The notes under the pieces are model-generated. The model made no database searches and had not been told where the DNA came from. It saw only the letters and a list, made by a program, of their open reading frames with translations. Made by a program: the position numbers and the translations under genes. From contig CAWAGA010000002.1 in assembly GCA_963781665.1 (NCBI GenBank), forward strand, positions 558,001 to 622,000: a DNA stretch of 64,000 nucleotides, written 5' to 3'. The stretch comes from JAJYIW01 sp963781665. GTDB lineage: Bacteria > Chloroflexota > Anaerolineae > Anaerolineales > Anaerolineaceae. Shown here piece after piece: positions 25,094 to 35,027 of this stretch; the first letter of the stretch is position 1; each line of letters begins with the position of its first letter.

Positions 25094-26281
25094 TCAATTC
25101 CCCGGGCAAGCTGTTGCCAGCAGGCTGCTGGTATCGGCATCGTTTGCTACCTGTTTAACGGTGGCCGATTTGATCCCCAATGGCTGGAACGGCGGGGTAG
25201 CCTGGATAGCCGGCTGGGCCAGGTGAAGCACATAGCAGCCGACGTATGTCTGGGTGGCACCGCTCGTCGTCTGAGATTTGAGTGCCACCGGGACCGAATA
25301 GTACAACTGGCCCGCCCCGGCATCACTGGTCACCGTGCCAAAAGTAGCCGCGACCGAAGCGGTATCCTGGTAACCCTGCTCGAACTGGCTGAACGCGGGC
25401 AGGCTGCTTGAGCCCTGCCAATAGGAATAGGCTCGCAGGTACTCTTTGCGATTGATCGCGTTGAACAACGATTTCAAAACGAGAACAGGATCGCTGCGAT
25501 CGTCAAGGTAATTACCTGCGGAAATATCGCTCGGATCGGTGGTAGGCGGCGGATTGATTGCCGGAACAGACGGAGCACCGGTGACCTGGCAGCCTTGGGT
25601 CAGCAACGTGGCCGAATCCGATCCAGCCGGAGGTGTTACGAGCTTGCCCGACTTGATCGACAGCCCTTGGAACGGGGGTACGCCCTGAATGGCCGGCTGC
25701 GCCAGGTGGAGGATGTAACAACCGTAGAATTGCTGGGATTGGCCGCTGGTCGTCAAGGCATTGACCACCACCGGAACGTTGTAATATAACTGGCCAGCTC
25801 CGGCCGACCCACCGATGACTCCGGTCGTAACCTGAACGGAAGCCGTATCCTGGTAGCCGGCCTGGAATTGGCTAAATGAAGCGACGTTAGCACTTTCCCA
25901 GTAGGAATAAGCCCGTAAATACTCTTTACGGTTGATGGCGTTGAAAAGCGATAGCACAACCCCTTCAGCCGTGCTGCGGCCATCCAGGTAAGCCGGCATG
26001 GTGGTCCCGGTTGGATTGGTTATGGCAGTCGGCGATGTTGCCACGGTCCCCTGGGTGGAAGTCGCCGTGGGCAGCGGCGCCGGGGTTGTCGCCTCGGGTG
26101 GCCTGGGCGGTAAAAGGGTTGGGGTAAGCTGCGGGGCTGGCTGGGTGGTTCCAGCCGGAGGGAAGACCGTCACAATGATCGGGGTTGCTTGGCTCGTCCC
26201 GGCTCCGTTGGCTACCGGAAGATTACAACCGGCCAGCAGCCCTAACAACACGAAAGATAATATACTTTTAGAGAAATGCAT
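25094..26281 (-). CDS. Lipoprotein with an internally duplicated domain, unknown function
   Basis: 395 residues. Lipobox GLLAGC (Cys19) is followed by a long Thr/Pro linker and two copies of a domain of about 125 residues (roughly 105-230 and 265-390). Each begins near LFNAINRKEYLRAYSYW (identical in both), continues QFxxGYQDTASV and AGAGQLYYxVPV, then GCYxLHLAQPAIQ, and ends IKS. The start of each domain resembles NTF2/DUF4440-like helices (repeated short helix before a beta-rich part), but I cannot name the family. It is exposed on the cell surface. Each copy has two conserved Cys, perhaps a disulfide. Confidence 0.75.
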   Translation of the reverse strand: MHFSKSILSFVLLGLLAGCNLPVANGAGTSQATPIIVTVFPPAGTTQPAPQLTPTLLPPRPPEATTPAPLPTATSTQGTVATSPTAITNPTGTTMPAYLDGRSTAEGVVLSLFNAINRKEYLRAYSYWESANVASFSQFQAGYQDTASVQVTTGVIGGSAGAGQLYYNVPVVVNALTTSGQSQQFYGCYILHLAQPAIQGVPPFQGLSIKSGKLVTPPAGSDSATLLTQGCQVTGAPSVPAINPPPTTDPSDISAGNYLDDRSDPVLVLKSLFNAINRKEYLRAYSYWQGSSSLPAFSQFEQGYQDTASVAATFGTVTSDAGAGQLYYSVPVALKSQTTSGATQTYVGCYVLHLAQPAIQATPPFQPLGIKSATVKQVANDADTSSLLATACPGN

Positions 26282-26409
26282 TTAAACCTCGATTTAGGTA
26301 TGATTAATCCCGCTGAATGGTGCTTCAGCGATTTCTAGCGGGCGGTGCGCGATCCCCCTTGACCTCAATTCTTATAGCTTAAACCTGTCATCAGCGCGTT
26401 ACAGGAATG

Positions 26410-27396
26410 TTACCGTTTGGAAACAGTCTGGTTCCTATACACCAACGATCCCTTGACCCCCTCCCTGAAATCATGAATTCCTTTTAGCAATGCTCTCGCA
26501 GCAGCAAATTTGAGAGTCGCTAAATCTAATAATAACATGAAAACCAGGTAAAAAGACACCCTGATTTGGTCCAGCCAGCTGGCGGGAGATAATTCAGCGA
26601 CGAGGTAAAGGATGTTGCGGCTCATATAATACGACTTAATTGGATTAATGCGGCCTATGGCCTTGCTACCGGAATGCCAGAATATAGCCTCGGGCACCAT
26701 GGTGATGTGCCCGCCCAGGCGCCGCACCTGCTCTCCGAAGAGAACGTCTTCGCCGTACAGGAAGAGCGACTCGTCCATACCACAGGTTTGCTCGAAGAGC
26801 TCCCGGTGGACCATGAAACACGCCCCCGAGAGATAAGGCGTGGCGTATGGCTGGTTTTGGGGGACCTTGCGCCTGCCGGTATATGTAAATTGAAAAGGGC
26901 CGGGGATGTATGAGCGCATCCCGCCGCAAAATACGACTTCCGGCCTGGGAAAGAATGCCACCGGCGCATAAATGTTCTCGCAGCCCCCTGCTAGCGCGGC
27001 TGCGGCCAACTTCTGGATGCACCGCCGATCTAAAACCGTATCGTTATTGAGAAACAAAAAATAATCAGGGCTCTGCCTGGCGCTGGCTTTGCGAGCGCCG
27101 AAGTTAATCCCACCGGCGAAGCCCAGGTTAGCGCCGGTATCCCAAAGGAAAATAGGCACCGGCATGACCAGCGATTCGAGAGTTGGGAGTGGGGAGCCGC
27201 AAAAGTAATGACCACCAGCCGGGGATAACTGCCCGGTAAGATGATCCTGGAGCGCCTGAAAAGCTCCATCCGGCGAGTGGTTGTCGACAATATGGATTTC
27301 CAAATCCTGGCAAGTGCTGTCAACGACCGAATCCAGGCACTTCAACGTTTCCCGGTAATTGTTATAAGACAGAATGATGACTGCAACGGTTCCCAT
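26410..27396 (-). CDS. Family 2 glycosyltransferase (rhamnosyltransferase-like)
   Basis: 328 residues. The GT-A fold is shown by VAVIILSYNNYRETLKCLDS at the N-terminus, HIVDNHSPDG, NLGFAGGINFG, and the metal-binding FLFLNNDTVLD near 115. The acceptor region SGACFMVHRELFEQTCGMDESLFLYGEDVLFGEQVR and the WHSGSKAIG block are typical of the GT2 WcaE/rhamnosyl group. A hydrophobic stretch near 275-300 may associate with the membrane. It probably adds a sugar to a surface polysaccharide. No other glycan genes adjoin it. Confidence 0.9.
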   Translation of the reverse strand: MGTVAVIILSYNNYRETLKCLDSVVDSTCQDLEIHIVDNHSPDGAFQALQDHLTGQLSPAGGHYFCGSPLPTLESLVMPVPIFLWDTGANLGFAGGINFGARKASARQSPDYFLFLNNDTVLDRRCIQKLAAAALAGGCENIYAPVAFFPRPEVVFCGGMRSYIPGPFQFTYTGRRKVPQNQPYATPYLSGACFMVHRELFEQTCGMDESLFLYGEDVLFGEQVRRLGGHITMVPEAIFWHSGSKAIGRINPIKSYYMSRNILYLVAELSPASWLDQIRVSFYLVFMLLLDLATLKFAAARALLKGIHDFREGVKGSLVYRNQTVSKR

Positions 27397-27457
27397 GCCT
27401 GCTGATCTGCGTTCTTATTTGTCCTTTTCCTTCTCAATGGTCCCGTTCGTGATCATT

Positions 27458-27905
27458 TCATTCTTCCCGGTCCCAATCCGCCAGCAGCTGGATCATGTAC
27501 ATCTCAACTTCGCCGGTAACCGATTTTCCCCAATTGCTGGTAAACAGCACCCGGGTTAGATCGTGATTGGAGCAGGCGTGCGGTTCAGCCCAGTAATCAT
27601 GCTGCTGGTTTTCATCGACCAGGGTGGTAGGCACAGAATCCTGTCCCCGACCTTGAGCTCGACCAGGAAAATCTGGTCACCATCCAGGTGTGAGATACCG
27701 GGTCGGCATCCGTGGTCGAGATAACTGCCCATCCCGGCCAGTCAAGCGAGCGGCCCGAAAAATGCAGGTTGATCGAAGTATAGCTGAAATCGATCGGCCA
27801 GAGAGGCGTGATTTGCCCGGTTGTGAGCGTCGAGGGCCAGGTCTGAATGGCCGAATGGCCTGACAGCCGCAGTTAGGGCCGGGTCGAGGAAGGCCTGTAA
27901 TCTAT
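27458..27905 (-). pseudogene. Decayed C-terminal remnant of a secreted beta-propeller-like protein
   Basis: Three minus-strand frames together spell one protein: GHSDLALDA; then ITPLWPIDFSYTSINLHFSG and DWPGWAVIST; then DQIFLVELKVGDRIL; and finally DYWAEPHACSNHDLTRVLF and TSNWG to the stop at 27458. At least two single-base changes are needed to join them (one at about 27670, ATGGTGACC for expected ATGGATGACC; another near 27640). EPHA-N-D-TRVLF-SNW is a motif I associate with the last blade of large secreted propeller proteins of this phylum. The N-terminal part is missing; similarity stops about 40 bp from the tRNA gene. Confidence 0.6.
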
Positions 27906-27941
27906 GTCTTTTCAGCCATATTATGATAAAATCTGACTCAT

Positions 27942-28016
27942 CGGGGTGTGGCTCAGTCCGGCTAGAGCACACGGTTCGGGTCCGTGAGATCGGGGGTTCA
28001 AATCCCCCCGCCCCGA
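27942..28016 (+). tRNA. tRNA-Pro (anticodon CGG)
   Basis: Acceptor stem CGGGGTG pairs with CGCCCCG, discriminator A at 28016. The anticodon stem CACGG/CCGTG closes loop TTCGGGT, giving anticodon CGG. The T-arm is GGGGG-TTCAAAT-CCCCC. CCA is not encoded (ACA follows). A 12-bp terminator hairpin starts two bases after the gene. The 3' end is part of a 75-bp tandem duplication. Confidence 0.95.
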
Positions 28017-28017
28017 C

Positions 28018-28046
28018 AAACCCTCGGTCAATAAGACTGGGGGTTT
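28018..28046 (+). terminator. Terminator of tRNA-Pro, first copy
   Basis: AAACCCTCGGTC (28018-28029) pairs over 12 positions, allowing G-T pairs, with GACTGGGGGTTT (28035-28046), loop AATAA, followed by a pyrimidine-rich tail. The same hairpin recurs at 28093-28121. Confidence 0.8.
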
Positions 28047-28092
28047 CCCTTTTAAGGGATTTCGCAAGCTCAACAATTCCCCCCGCCCCGAC

Positions 28093-28121
28093 AAACCCTC
28101 GGTCAATAAGACTGGGGGTTT
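28093..28121 (+). terminator. Terminator of tRNA-Pro, duplicated copy
   Basis: Exact second copy of the hairpin at 28018-28046, displaced by 75 bp. A weaker third hairpin (CCCTTC/GAATGGG then TTTT) lies at about 28180-28203. Confidence 0.7.
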
Positions 28122-28213
28122 CCCTTTTAAGGGATTTCGCAAGCTCAACAATTCCCCCCGCCCCCTCTCCTGACCAGATCCCTTCTAAGAATGGGGGTTT
28201 TCCATTGACTGCC

Positions 28214-28580
28214 GTAGGGGTGGGTTTACCTGAAGGGCAAGATTACATGCCGGGATAGGATCCATCAACCAAAGGGTTCGCGCCAATCGTGCAAACCCAC
28301 CCCTACATTGACCGCACCCTCCTAACATCCTCGGAGTATGCCCGATCCGCATCAAGGTAGGTTTATCAGAAGGGCAAGATCACTTGCCTGGATAGTATCT
28401 CTGAATCAAGGGTTTCACGCCAAGCAGCAACCCCCCCCTACCAGAACGGGAACCATTCCACCATCCTGGGTACATGGCCGATATGCGTAGGGGTGGGTTT
28501 ACGAGACTGGCAATGATATAGGTCCACCTGGTATTCAACCCGGCTCAAGACCTCTTCCATTCAACCAAACCCACCCACCC
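28214..28580. repeat. Cluster of three palindrome-ended intergenic repeats (left cluster)
   Basis: Three units of about 90 bp lie at 28214-28306, 28356-28442 and 28487-28580. The first has perfect 14-bp ends, GTAGGGGTGGGTTT and AAACCCACCCCTAC; the others have diverged copies of these ends. The interior keeps a GGGCAAGAT-ACTTGCC-type inner stem and GGTTTCACGCCAA-type 3' half. Spacers of 44-50 bp separate them, the second reading CAGAACGGGAACCATTCCAC and so on. No open reading frame is supported here. The same units recur at 32912-33210. Confidence 0.8.
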
Positions 28581-28711
28581 TTTGATCAAATAAACTGTAA
28601 GCCATTTGTAAGTTAAAAATACTGTTGAAAATTATGATTTATATATATAATTTTCATATCGTCTTATGTATTCATTTTATTACCAGATGAAGGGTGCATT
28701 AGGGTGAAACT

Positions 28712-29236
28712 ATGGATTTCCTTCCAGCAAGTTTTGGGTTGATCTGTGGCGGATTTTTCTTATTAATAACCCTGGCGGTCGGGGTTGCACTCGTCCTTTG
28801 GGGCGCAAGAAGTAAGAAGAAAGCCGGGGCCAGCCTGCAGTGGCCAGCCACATCGGGGACAATCACCGCTTCTGAAGTGCGCCAGGGGACCAACACCGAC
28901 GAGGATGGGCTTACAACCTATTACTATTTTCCCCATGTGGAATATTCCTATAGTATCGCGGGCCAAACCTTTAACAGCAAGCAGATCAGTTTTGGCGGCA
29001 GGCAAGGATTTAATAGCCCGACCAATGTGCAAACTATCGTGGCGAAATATCCTATCAATTCAATTGTCCAGGTGTTTTACAATCCCCAGAAGCAAGCCGA
29101 AGCCGTTCTCGAGCGGGTCGCTGGTGGGGGCGCTAAGGTTGCGAGTATCATGGGGATCATCGTACTGGTGATCAGTGCGATGATCGCCTGCGTGCTTTTG
29201 GTCGGTGTGATTCGCAACTTTATACTGCCGGCATGA
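28712..29236 (+). CDS. DUF3592 membrane protein
   Basis: 174 residues. An N-terminal membrane helix (about 8-30) is followed by an extracytoplasmic beta domain with FPHVEYSYSIAGQTFNSKQI and YPINSIVQVFYNPQKQAEAVLE, the DUF3592 signature, and a C-terminal helix (about 142-168). Function is unknown for the family. It sits between the two repeat clusters with the large secreted protein gene, 198 bp upstream of it. Confidence 0.85.
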   Translation: MDFLPASFGLICGGFFLLITLAVGVALVLWGARSKKKAGASLQWPATSGTITASEVRQGTNTDEDGLTTYYYFPHVEYSYSIAGQTFNSKQISFGGRQGFNSPTNVQTIVAKYPINSIVQVFYNPQKQAEAVLERVAGGGAKVASIMGIIVLVISAMIACVLLVGVIRNFILPA

Positions 29237-29434
29237 TCGCTGTCTCCGGTTTTACAGGAGCTGGTCAACCCGGCTATGCGCAGATTAAATCTATAACCAG
29301 TTGCTGTTCAGTTCATTTGCAGACGAACCGGGCTGGCGATCAGGGAACCAGCATATGACACGCTAATCTGGTTTGAGTCAATTCAATTTGGGGGCTTTTT
29401 CTTTATGTTAGTTGAATAGGAGGGAAATACTCCG

Positions 29435-32400
29435 ATGCGAAAACCAACCTGGGATACCTACCTGCTGGTCTGGGCAACGATCATCTATGCCATTGTCTTT
29501 GGCGTTTCTGTCAATTTCACTGCCTCTGCCCAAAGCGATAATGCCCAACCAGTGTACGTGCACAATGCCTGCGCCGGAGATTGTGTCGCTGACACCGTTT
29601 TCATCCATTCTGCCCAGGGCGATACCATGGCAGAGAATTCTTACAATGCCTGGATGAATACCTATTGGGAGCTGACCGGCTGTGATGACAGCCTCGCTCA
29701 GACCTCGATTTTTTTCCTGTTGGATTTTGCGGCCGAAGTTGTCGAGGCTCCTGGGGCAACGACCATGCAGTGCTGGCAGGGACTGGGCGGCATCGGATCC
29801 ACCTGCAATACCGCCTGTAATAATTACTCCAAGAAAAATGGCGCTTATGCACCGAATGTTTATACAAGCCTCCAGGATTGGGGTCAGGGCTGGGCAAACG
29901 TCACGATCGACAATTCGACCAATGTCTATCGTTGGGATGAAGGACCGGACTCTCCTAATGCATACAGCCGGAAGTTTACATTTAACACCTACCTCCAGTA
30001 TCAGGACGGGCCGAAATTGCTGGTCTATTCCCAGGATATGCCCAGCTTGAGCTTTCCTAACTGGATTACTCGCCGGGGGGTGGACAACTGCAATTCCGCC
30101 TATGGCGCTGAAGATATCCGCTGCCAGATGCTGTCGTTTTTTGATACCTCATCCCAGGTTACCTGCGATCCAACCTTCGGCAACGGCGCGTTGTACAATC
30201 TGACCGGGCTGGTTTCATCTGGCAGCGGGATGCGCGGGTCGCAAGAGAATGGCTACGTCCTGCTCGCCACGGATAATGCCAGCGTCAACATCAAGCAGGG
30301 TCCATACACGGTCAACGCTTATGTCTGGACCCACAACAAAAGTAAGAACACGACGACGACTCGATTAATCCAAAAAGACGCCAGCGCCAGTTCGGTGAGT
30401 TTTTCCAACCAGGAATGCAATTCAATCTATTGCGGGATTGTCAACAATAAGATCGATAGGGATACGTACGTATTCATCCTTGACGGTCCCGAGGCGAACA
30501 TGCTCCTCGGCGATTACCATGTATCAGTCGAAGCGGAAATTGTCCACGATAAAGACACCAGCGACAATTCAGCCAGCTTTGATTACACCGTCGAAGGGCC
30601 GCCTCCACCTCCACAAGTTGTCGCCACGCCCACCCCGATCGATTTTGGCGCAATGGCTACCCAGGACGTTGGTCCGGGATCGCATTCAGGGACATTGAGC
30701 AGCGCCGGCACCGTCAAGCTCTACCGCTTCACCATACCGGTCAACATCAGCTCGGCTCAAATTGAATTGACCGGGCCTGCGGCAGCCAGCTTCCATCTCT
30801 TTACCCTGTATAACCAACCCCCGGTGCAATCTTATCCCTATTTGTATGATTGGGAATATGACTGCTGGGATTTCACCGATGGCGACAATCAAGCTTTTTG
30901 CCAGTATAACCACCCCTATCCCGGGGATTATTACTTTGCTGTCATCGCTTATTCAGGAAGCGGCGATTATACGGTCAATATCAACCTCATCGCCGGAGCA
31001 ACCGCCACCCCAACCCCTGCCGGTCTGGCGACCGCTACAACTACCCCGACAGCCACGCTCGAGGGGACAGATACCAGCGGGCAAAATGATGGACAGGTTC
31101 TCAGCCAGGCCGAGCTCGAGCCCAACAATGATTACGATCATGCCAGCAGTTGGAATATCCTCGAACCGATCCAGGGTAAGCTCGATGTCCGTTCTGATAT
31201 GGATATGTACGTTTTCAACCCACCGCAGTCCGGGATTTACGACATTACATTGAGCAATGTGCCTGCGAATATCAAGCCCGATCTCATCATCTACCGTTCG
31301 TCGCATGTTACTGCCACCTCAAAATTGGATGCGGGTCTAGGCGAAACGGTGACCCTGGGCCTGGATGCCAACCAGGGAGAAACTTTTTACATCAAGGTCA
31401 AAGGGACATCGGAGCTGACCATTTCTGACCAGGCCTATATCCTCACCGCCACGATTATTCCCGACCCGCAAGAGCCAAACGATATCCTTTCCCAGGCCAC
31501 CTCCTGGGATGCATTTTCCGCTCCCATCCAGGGATATTTTTACGAACTGCTCAGCGGTCCTGCCGATATTTATACCTTTACCGTCCCCGAAACGAATGGA
31601 GCTGTCATCGCAACCATTAATCTGACGGATGTTGCGACGACCGTAAAAGCGAAAATGATTTTAAAAGAGCACAGCGGCCTCTCGGTAGCAGAGGCGAGCG
31701 CTTCCTCAGCCGGGCAGCCGGTTTCCATTTCATTCGATGCCAACCCGGGGGAAACCTACTATGTATCTTTGATCCCAAATACACGCCTCCAGATTTCCAA
31801 ATCGCCATACACCTTATCGCTCACGACCCTGGCTGATGCCAGCGAGCCGAATGATGTCTTCGGTCAGGCAACAATCTGGGATTACACTCAGGGTCCCATT
31901 CAAGGCTACTTCTTTGAGCGTATCAGCGGTCCAGGAGATTACTATAAATTCACAGCGCCTGCCGGGACGGATCCGGCATCCATGACCATCTCATTGACTG
32001 GTGTGGATTCCAACGTCGAGCCGTTAATGTTCGTGTATCGCAGCTCATTCATCTACGTCACCGATAATTCAACCGCCAATCCGGGCGAACCAGTATCGAT
32101 AACCTTCGATGCCCAACCTGGCGCGACCTATTATGTGCAGGTCAAGCCCAAATCCAGGCTCATGTTCACGACCCAACCTTATACCTTGACCATGGCAGGA
32201 TACGAGCAGGCCAGCGGCAGCCAGGATGGGCAGCCGGATGGTGGTGAGACAGTTACTGCGCAAACATCAAAGATCTTCCTCGGAGGCGTGACTTACCAGG
32301 GTACCGGACTGATCGGCCTGCCCCTTTCCGGCGTGAATATCTTTGCCCGGATCAACACTGAAGACAGTGTTCTGCTCGGCAGCAGTGACTTCTTAGGTCT

Positions 32401-32890
32401 GTATACCGCGGTTTTTGAGGTTGCCGATGATGCCGCGGTTCAGATCTGGGCGGAGAAAGATGGGTACACGTTCGAACCGTCCATGCAAACCTGAACTCAT
32501 GGCCAATCCATGGAATTTAAGGTCATCAATTTCGTTGGGACTACAGCGGCTCCAGAAACCGAAGATAATGCCATCCAGCCGACGCCAACTTCTACCTTGC
32601 TGCAGGGACGTGTACTTGATGCAGCGGGGAACGGATTGCCCGGCGCTACCATTTTGGTGCAATTTGGAAATAGCGATGCATTGATTGTACTCGGGCAAAC
32701 CGACTCCGATGGTTACTACCGGGGACGGCTTACAATTCCGCCGGGTACGAGCGTTCGTATCTGGCCCGACCTGGAGGGAATGAACTTTTATCCCCAATGG
32801 AGCCAATTTATCCAGGATGACCCCCAACAGGATTGGGAATACAATTTCGGCGTACCCGGTAGTACGCCCACGTCGACTTCAAGGAAGTAG
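29435..32890 (+). pseudogene. Very large secreted protein with three PPC-like domains, interrupted by an in-frame TGA
   Basis: The frame from the ATG at 29435 runs 1019 residues to a TGA at 32492-32494, then continues in the same frame for 132 more residues to 32890. A signal peptide (hydrophobic 12-32) precedes a Cys-rich N-terminal domain of about 280 residues. A CARDB-like region ends near 390, and then a beta domain. Three PPC-like repeats follow, marked ELEPNNDYDHASSW, PQEPNDILSQATSW and ASEPNDVFGQATIW. Two carboxypeptidase-regulatory-like domains close the protein, the first containing the TGA. The second domain aligns FYPQWSQF with FEPSMQT-stop, so an aromatic residue, most simply Trp (TGG), is expected at the TGA. 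The product is probably surface adhesin-like. If the TGA is real, termination yields a 1019-residue protein that is still nearly complete. Confidence 0.7.
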
Positions 32891-32911
32891 ATTTGTACCG
32901 TTCGATATGAC

Positions 32912-33210
32912 GTAATAGGATGGGTTTTACGATAACGGCAAGATGATTTGCCTGAATAGAATCAAGCAGGCACGGGATTCATGCCAATCCTGCAAACCCA
33001 CCCCTACCAGACCGGGAATCCATTCCACAACCTGGGGTCCCAGACCGATACGCGTTGGGTGGGTTTTACGATAACGGCAAGATGATTTGCCTGAATAGAA
33101 TCAAGCAGGCAAGGGATTCATGCCAATCCCGCAAGCCCACCCTTACCAGACAGGGCACCATTCCACAACCCTGGGTCCATGGCCGATACACGTAGGGGTG
33201 GGTTGCCCCC
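32912..33210. repeat. Cluster of palindrome-ended repeats (right cluster)
   Basis: Units at 32912-33007 and 33054-33146 plus a truncated start at 33192-33210 match the 28214-28580 family. The two full units share almost identical interiors (ACGATAACGGCAAGATGATT and so on). Conserved 45-bp spacers follow each unit, reading CAG-CCGGGAATCCATTCCACA-like, which gives a tandem period of about 140 bp. I see no gene between 32891 and 33389. Confidence 0.85.
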
Positions 33211-33389
33211 CTCGCTTCGGATGCCTAAGGCTGACAGAAGGACAGGGGATCAGGTGAAGCGGAATATACTTCTGCTTGGCATACAATCAGGTGCAAACGG
33301 TTTATATGATTTCGCTATCATCCAACTCCTGACCATATATTTGGCTTTTCGTCTTATAATCCAACCGTTAATAAAAAACGGGACTATTT

Positions 33390-34007
33390 ATGACGACAGA
33401 AATTGTTTACTTAATTCGCCACAGCATTCCTCAACACCCGCCAATGGACGGTTCGGGAATCCTGCGGATGTACGGTCCTGAGGCGGACCTGACCCCCGAA
33501 GGCGAGACCAAGGCCGCTGCCCTGGCTCAAAAAATCTTTCTCCGGGAGGCAAAGCCCCTGGATATCCTGGTGACAAGCCCATACCTGCGGGCGGAACATA
33601 CAGCTCTCATCCTGGCAGCCGAGATGGGCATCAAAACCCTCATCCGTGACGACCGCTTGCATGATACCGCCTCAACCTGGAAAGGGGTCGCGTTGGATGA
33701 GCTGGTCAAGATTTCCGCATCCGGTTTGCTATTCAGCGATCCCCATACCCTGGAGACAATGGAAAACCTGGGAATGCGGATGAAGGCTGCCTACGACCAG
33801 GTTTTAGGCGACCACCCCGACCAAAAAATCGGAATCGTCAGCCATGGCGATCCCCTGCGCCTGTTATATTTTCAACTCTTAAATCCCGGAAAGCCCTTCC
33901 CACCTTACCGCGAGCTGTTCGGTTTGATCTCCCTCGACACCGCCCAGGGAGCACGCCTGGAAGTAAAGAATGGTGAGGTTTCCCGGGTAGAAATGGTCAA
34001 TCCATGA
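33390..34007 (+). CDS. Histidine phosphatase superfamily protein
   Basis: 205 residues with the phosphoglycerate-mutase-like fold: catalytic His in EIVYLIRHS, Arg in LVTSPYLRAEHTA, Glu in DDRLHD-region, second His in IGIVSHGDPLRLL. The product is a cytoplasmic phosphomonoesterase; the RHG motif reads RHS. The substrate cannot be predicted. The stop overlaps the next gene's start (ATGA), so the two are co-translated. Confidence 0.88.
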   Translation: MTTEIVYLIRHSIPQHPPMDGSGILRMYGPEADLTPEGETKAAALAQKIFLREAKPLDILVTSPYLRAEHTALILAAEMGIKTLIRDDRLHDTASTWKGVALDELVKISASGLLFSDPHTLETMENLGMRMKAAYDQVLGDHPDQKIGIVSHGDPLRLLYFQLLNPGKPFPPYRELFGLISLDTAQGARLEVKNGEVSRVEMVNP

Positions 34008-34984
34008 ACCGAAAGCTGAACCTCTCCCTTGCTATGCTTCCCTATCTTCCCGCTGACGCTCCCAAGCGGCTGGAACGCACCCGCGAGAATATACTCGCCC
34101 TGATCGACCAGGCGGCTGCCACCGGCGTTGATCTGGTGGCTTTCCCGGAGATGTGCACCACCGACGGTTCGAACAACCTGTGGCAGTTCGAGCCGCTGGA
34201 TGGTCCCACCCTCTCGGCCATATCCGAGCAGGCCCGGCGGAGACAAATCTATGTGGTCTGCCCGCTGCTCACCCTGGAGGACGGCCGGCGCTATAACAGC
34301 TCGGTGCTGGTCGGACGGGATGGCGAACAGGTAGGCTGTTACCACAAGGTCTATCCTACCCATTGGGAGATGGACCAGGGCATCCTCCCGGGAACAGAGA
34401 CCCCGGTCTTCGAGACCGATTTCGGCCGGGTAGGATTGTCGATCTGTTTCGATATCGATTTTTGGGAGGTTGGTTCTGGCCTAGGAGCCAACCAGGCTGA
34501 GCTGGTTATCTGGTCTTCCACCTGGGAAGGGGCGCGCCAGTTATCGCGCTGGCCGCTCGAGTTCGGCTTTTATATGGGAGCAGTCTGTACCCATCATGCC
34601 ACGGCGATCGACCTGGTTGGCCGTCCGCTCGCCAGCCAGGCCCGCGCGACCCTCGACCGGGTAGGCCAGGCTCCGCTGCTGAACGTAACCATCGACCTGG
34701 AGCAGCGCCTGCTCCATCACGATTTCAACCTCGACCTCCTGCCAGCCCTCTTCCAAAAATACGGCCCGACCGCCGCCACGATTGAGCACCTCAGCAATGA
34801 ATGCCTGCTCGTTTTCAATTCGAACCTGCCCGATCGTTCCAGCGACGACCTGATCGCCGAATTTGGTCTGGAACGCATGGGTGATTTCATGGCAAGCGTG
34901 CGCCGTGACCGGCGCCTGGTGCTGGAAGGCCGCTATACACCCGATCTAATCGCCCATCCCCCCTTACCCGGAACATTACCGTAG
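34004..34984 (+). CDS. Carbon-nitrogen hydrolase (nitrilase superfamily)
   Basis: 326 residues. The nitrilase-fold triad is complete: Glu in LVAFPEMCTTDG, Lys in GCYHKVYPTHWE, Cys in VGLSICFDIDFWE. These enzymes hydrolyse amides, N-carbamoyl groups or nitriles; the substrate is open here. Translational coupling to the histidine phosphatase suggests a shared pathway or housekeeping salvage role. The start ATG at 34004 matches family length. Confidence 0.88.
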   Translation: MNRKLNLSLAMLPYLPADAPKRLERTRENILALIDQAAATGVDLVAFPEMCTTDGSNNLWQFEPLDGPTLSAISEQARRRQIYVVCPLLTLEDGRRYNSSVLVGRDGEQVGCYHKVYPTHWEMDQGILPGTETPVFETDFGRVGLSICFDIDFWEVGSGLGANQAELVIWSSTWEGARQLSRWPLEFGFYMGAVCTHHATAIDLVGRPLASQARATLDRVGQAPLLNVTIDLEQRLLHHDFNLDLLPALFQKYGPTAATIEHLSNECLLVFNSNLPDRSSDDLIAEFGLERMGDFMASVRRDRRLVLEGRYTPDLIAHPPLPGTLP

Positions 34985-35027
34985 CCAGTGCTTGCATTAC
35001 CCAGGGGTGATCACTATAATCTTGGGG

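Larger units (their letters stand above)
28004..28165 (+). repeat. 75-bp tandem duplication of tRNA 3' end plus terminator
   Basis: A unit starting CCCCCCGCCCCGACAAACCC at 28004 recurs exactly at 28079, and a third, truncated copy (AATTCCCCCCGCCCC) begins near 28150. Each unit contains the last 13 bases of the tRNA gene and the downstream hairpin. Confidence 0.9.

Noticed and set aside
28004..28165. CRISPR-like tandem repeats
   Set aside because: The repeats are direct copies of tRNA end plus terminator with no unique spacers, and no cas genes are present.
32492..32494. Selenocysteine codon
   Set aside because: Although selA is present, the internal domain alignment points to an aromatic residue and no SECIS-like hairpin follows; kept only as a low-probability option.
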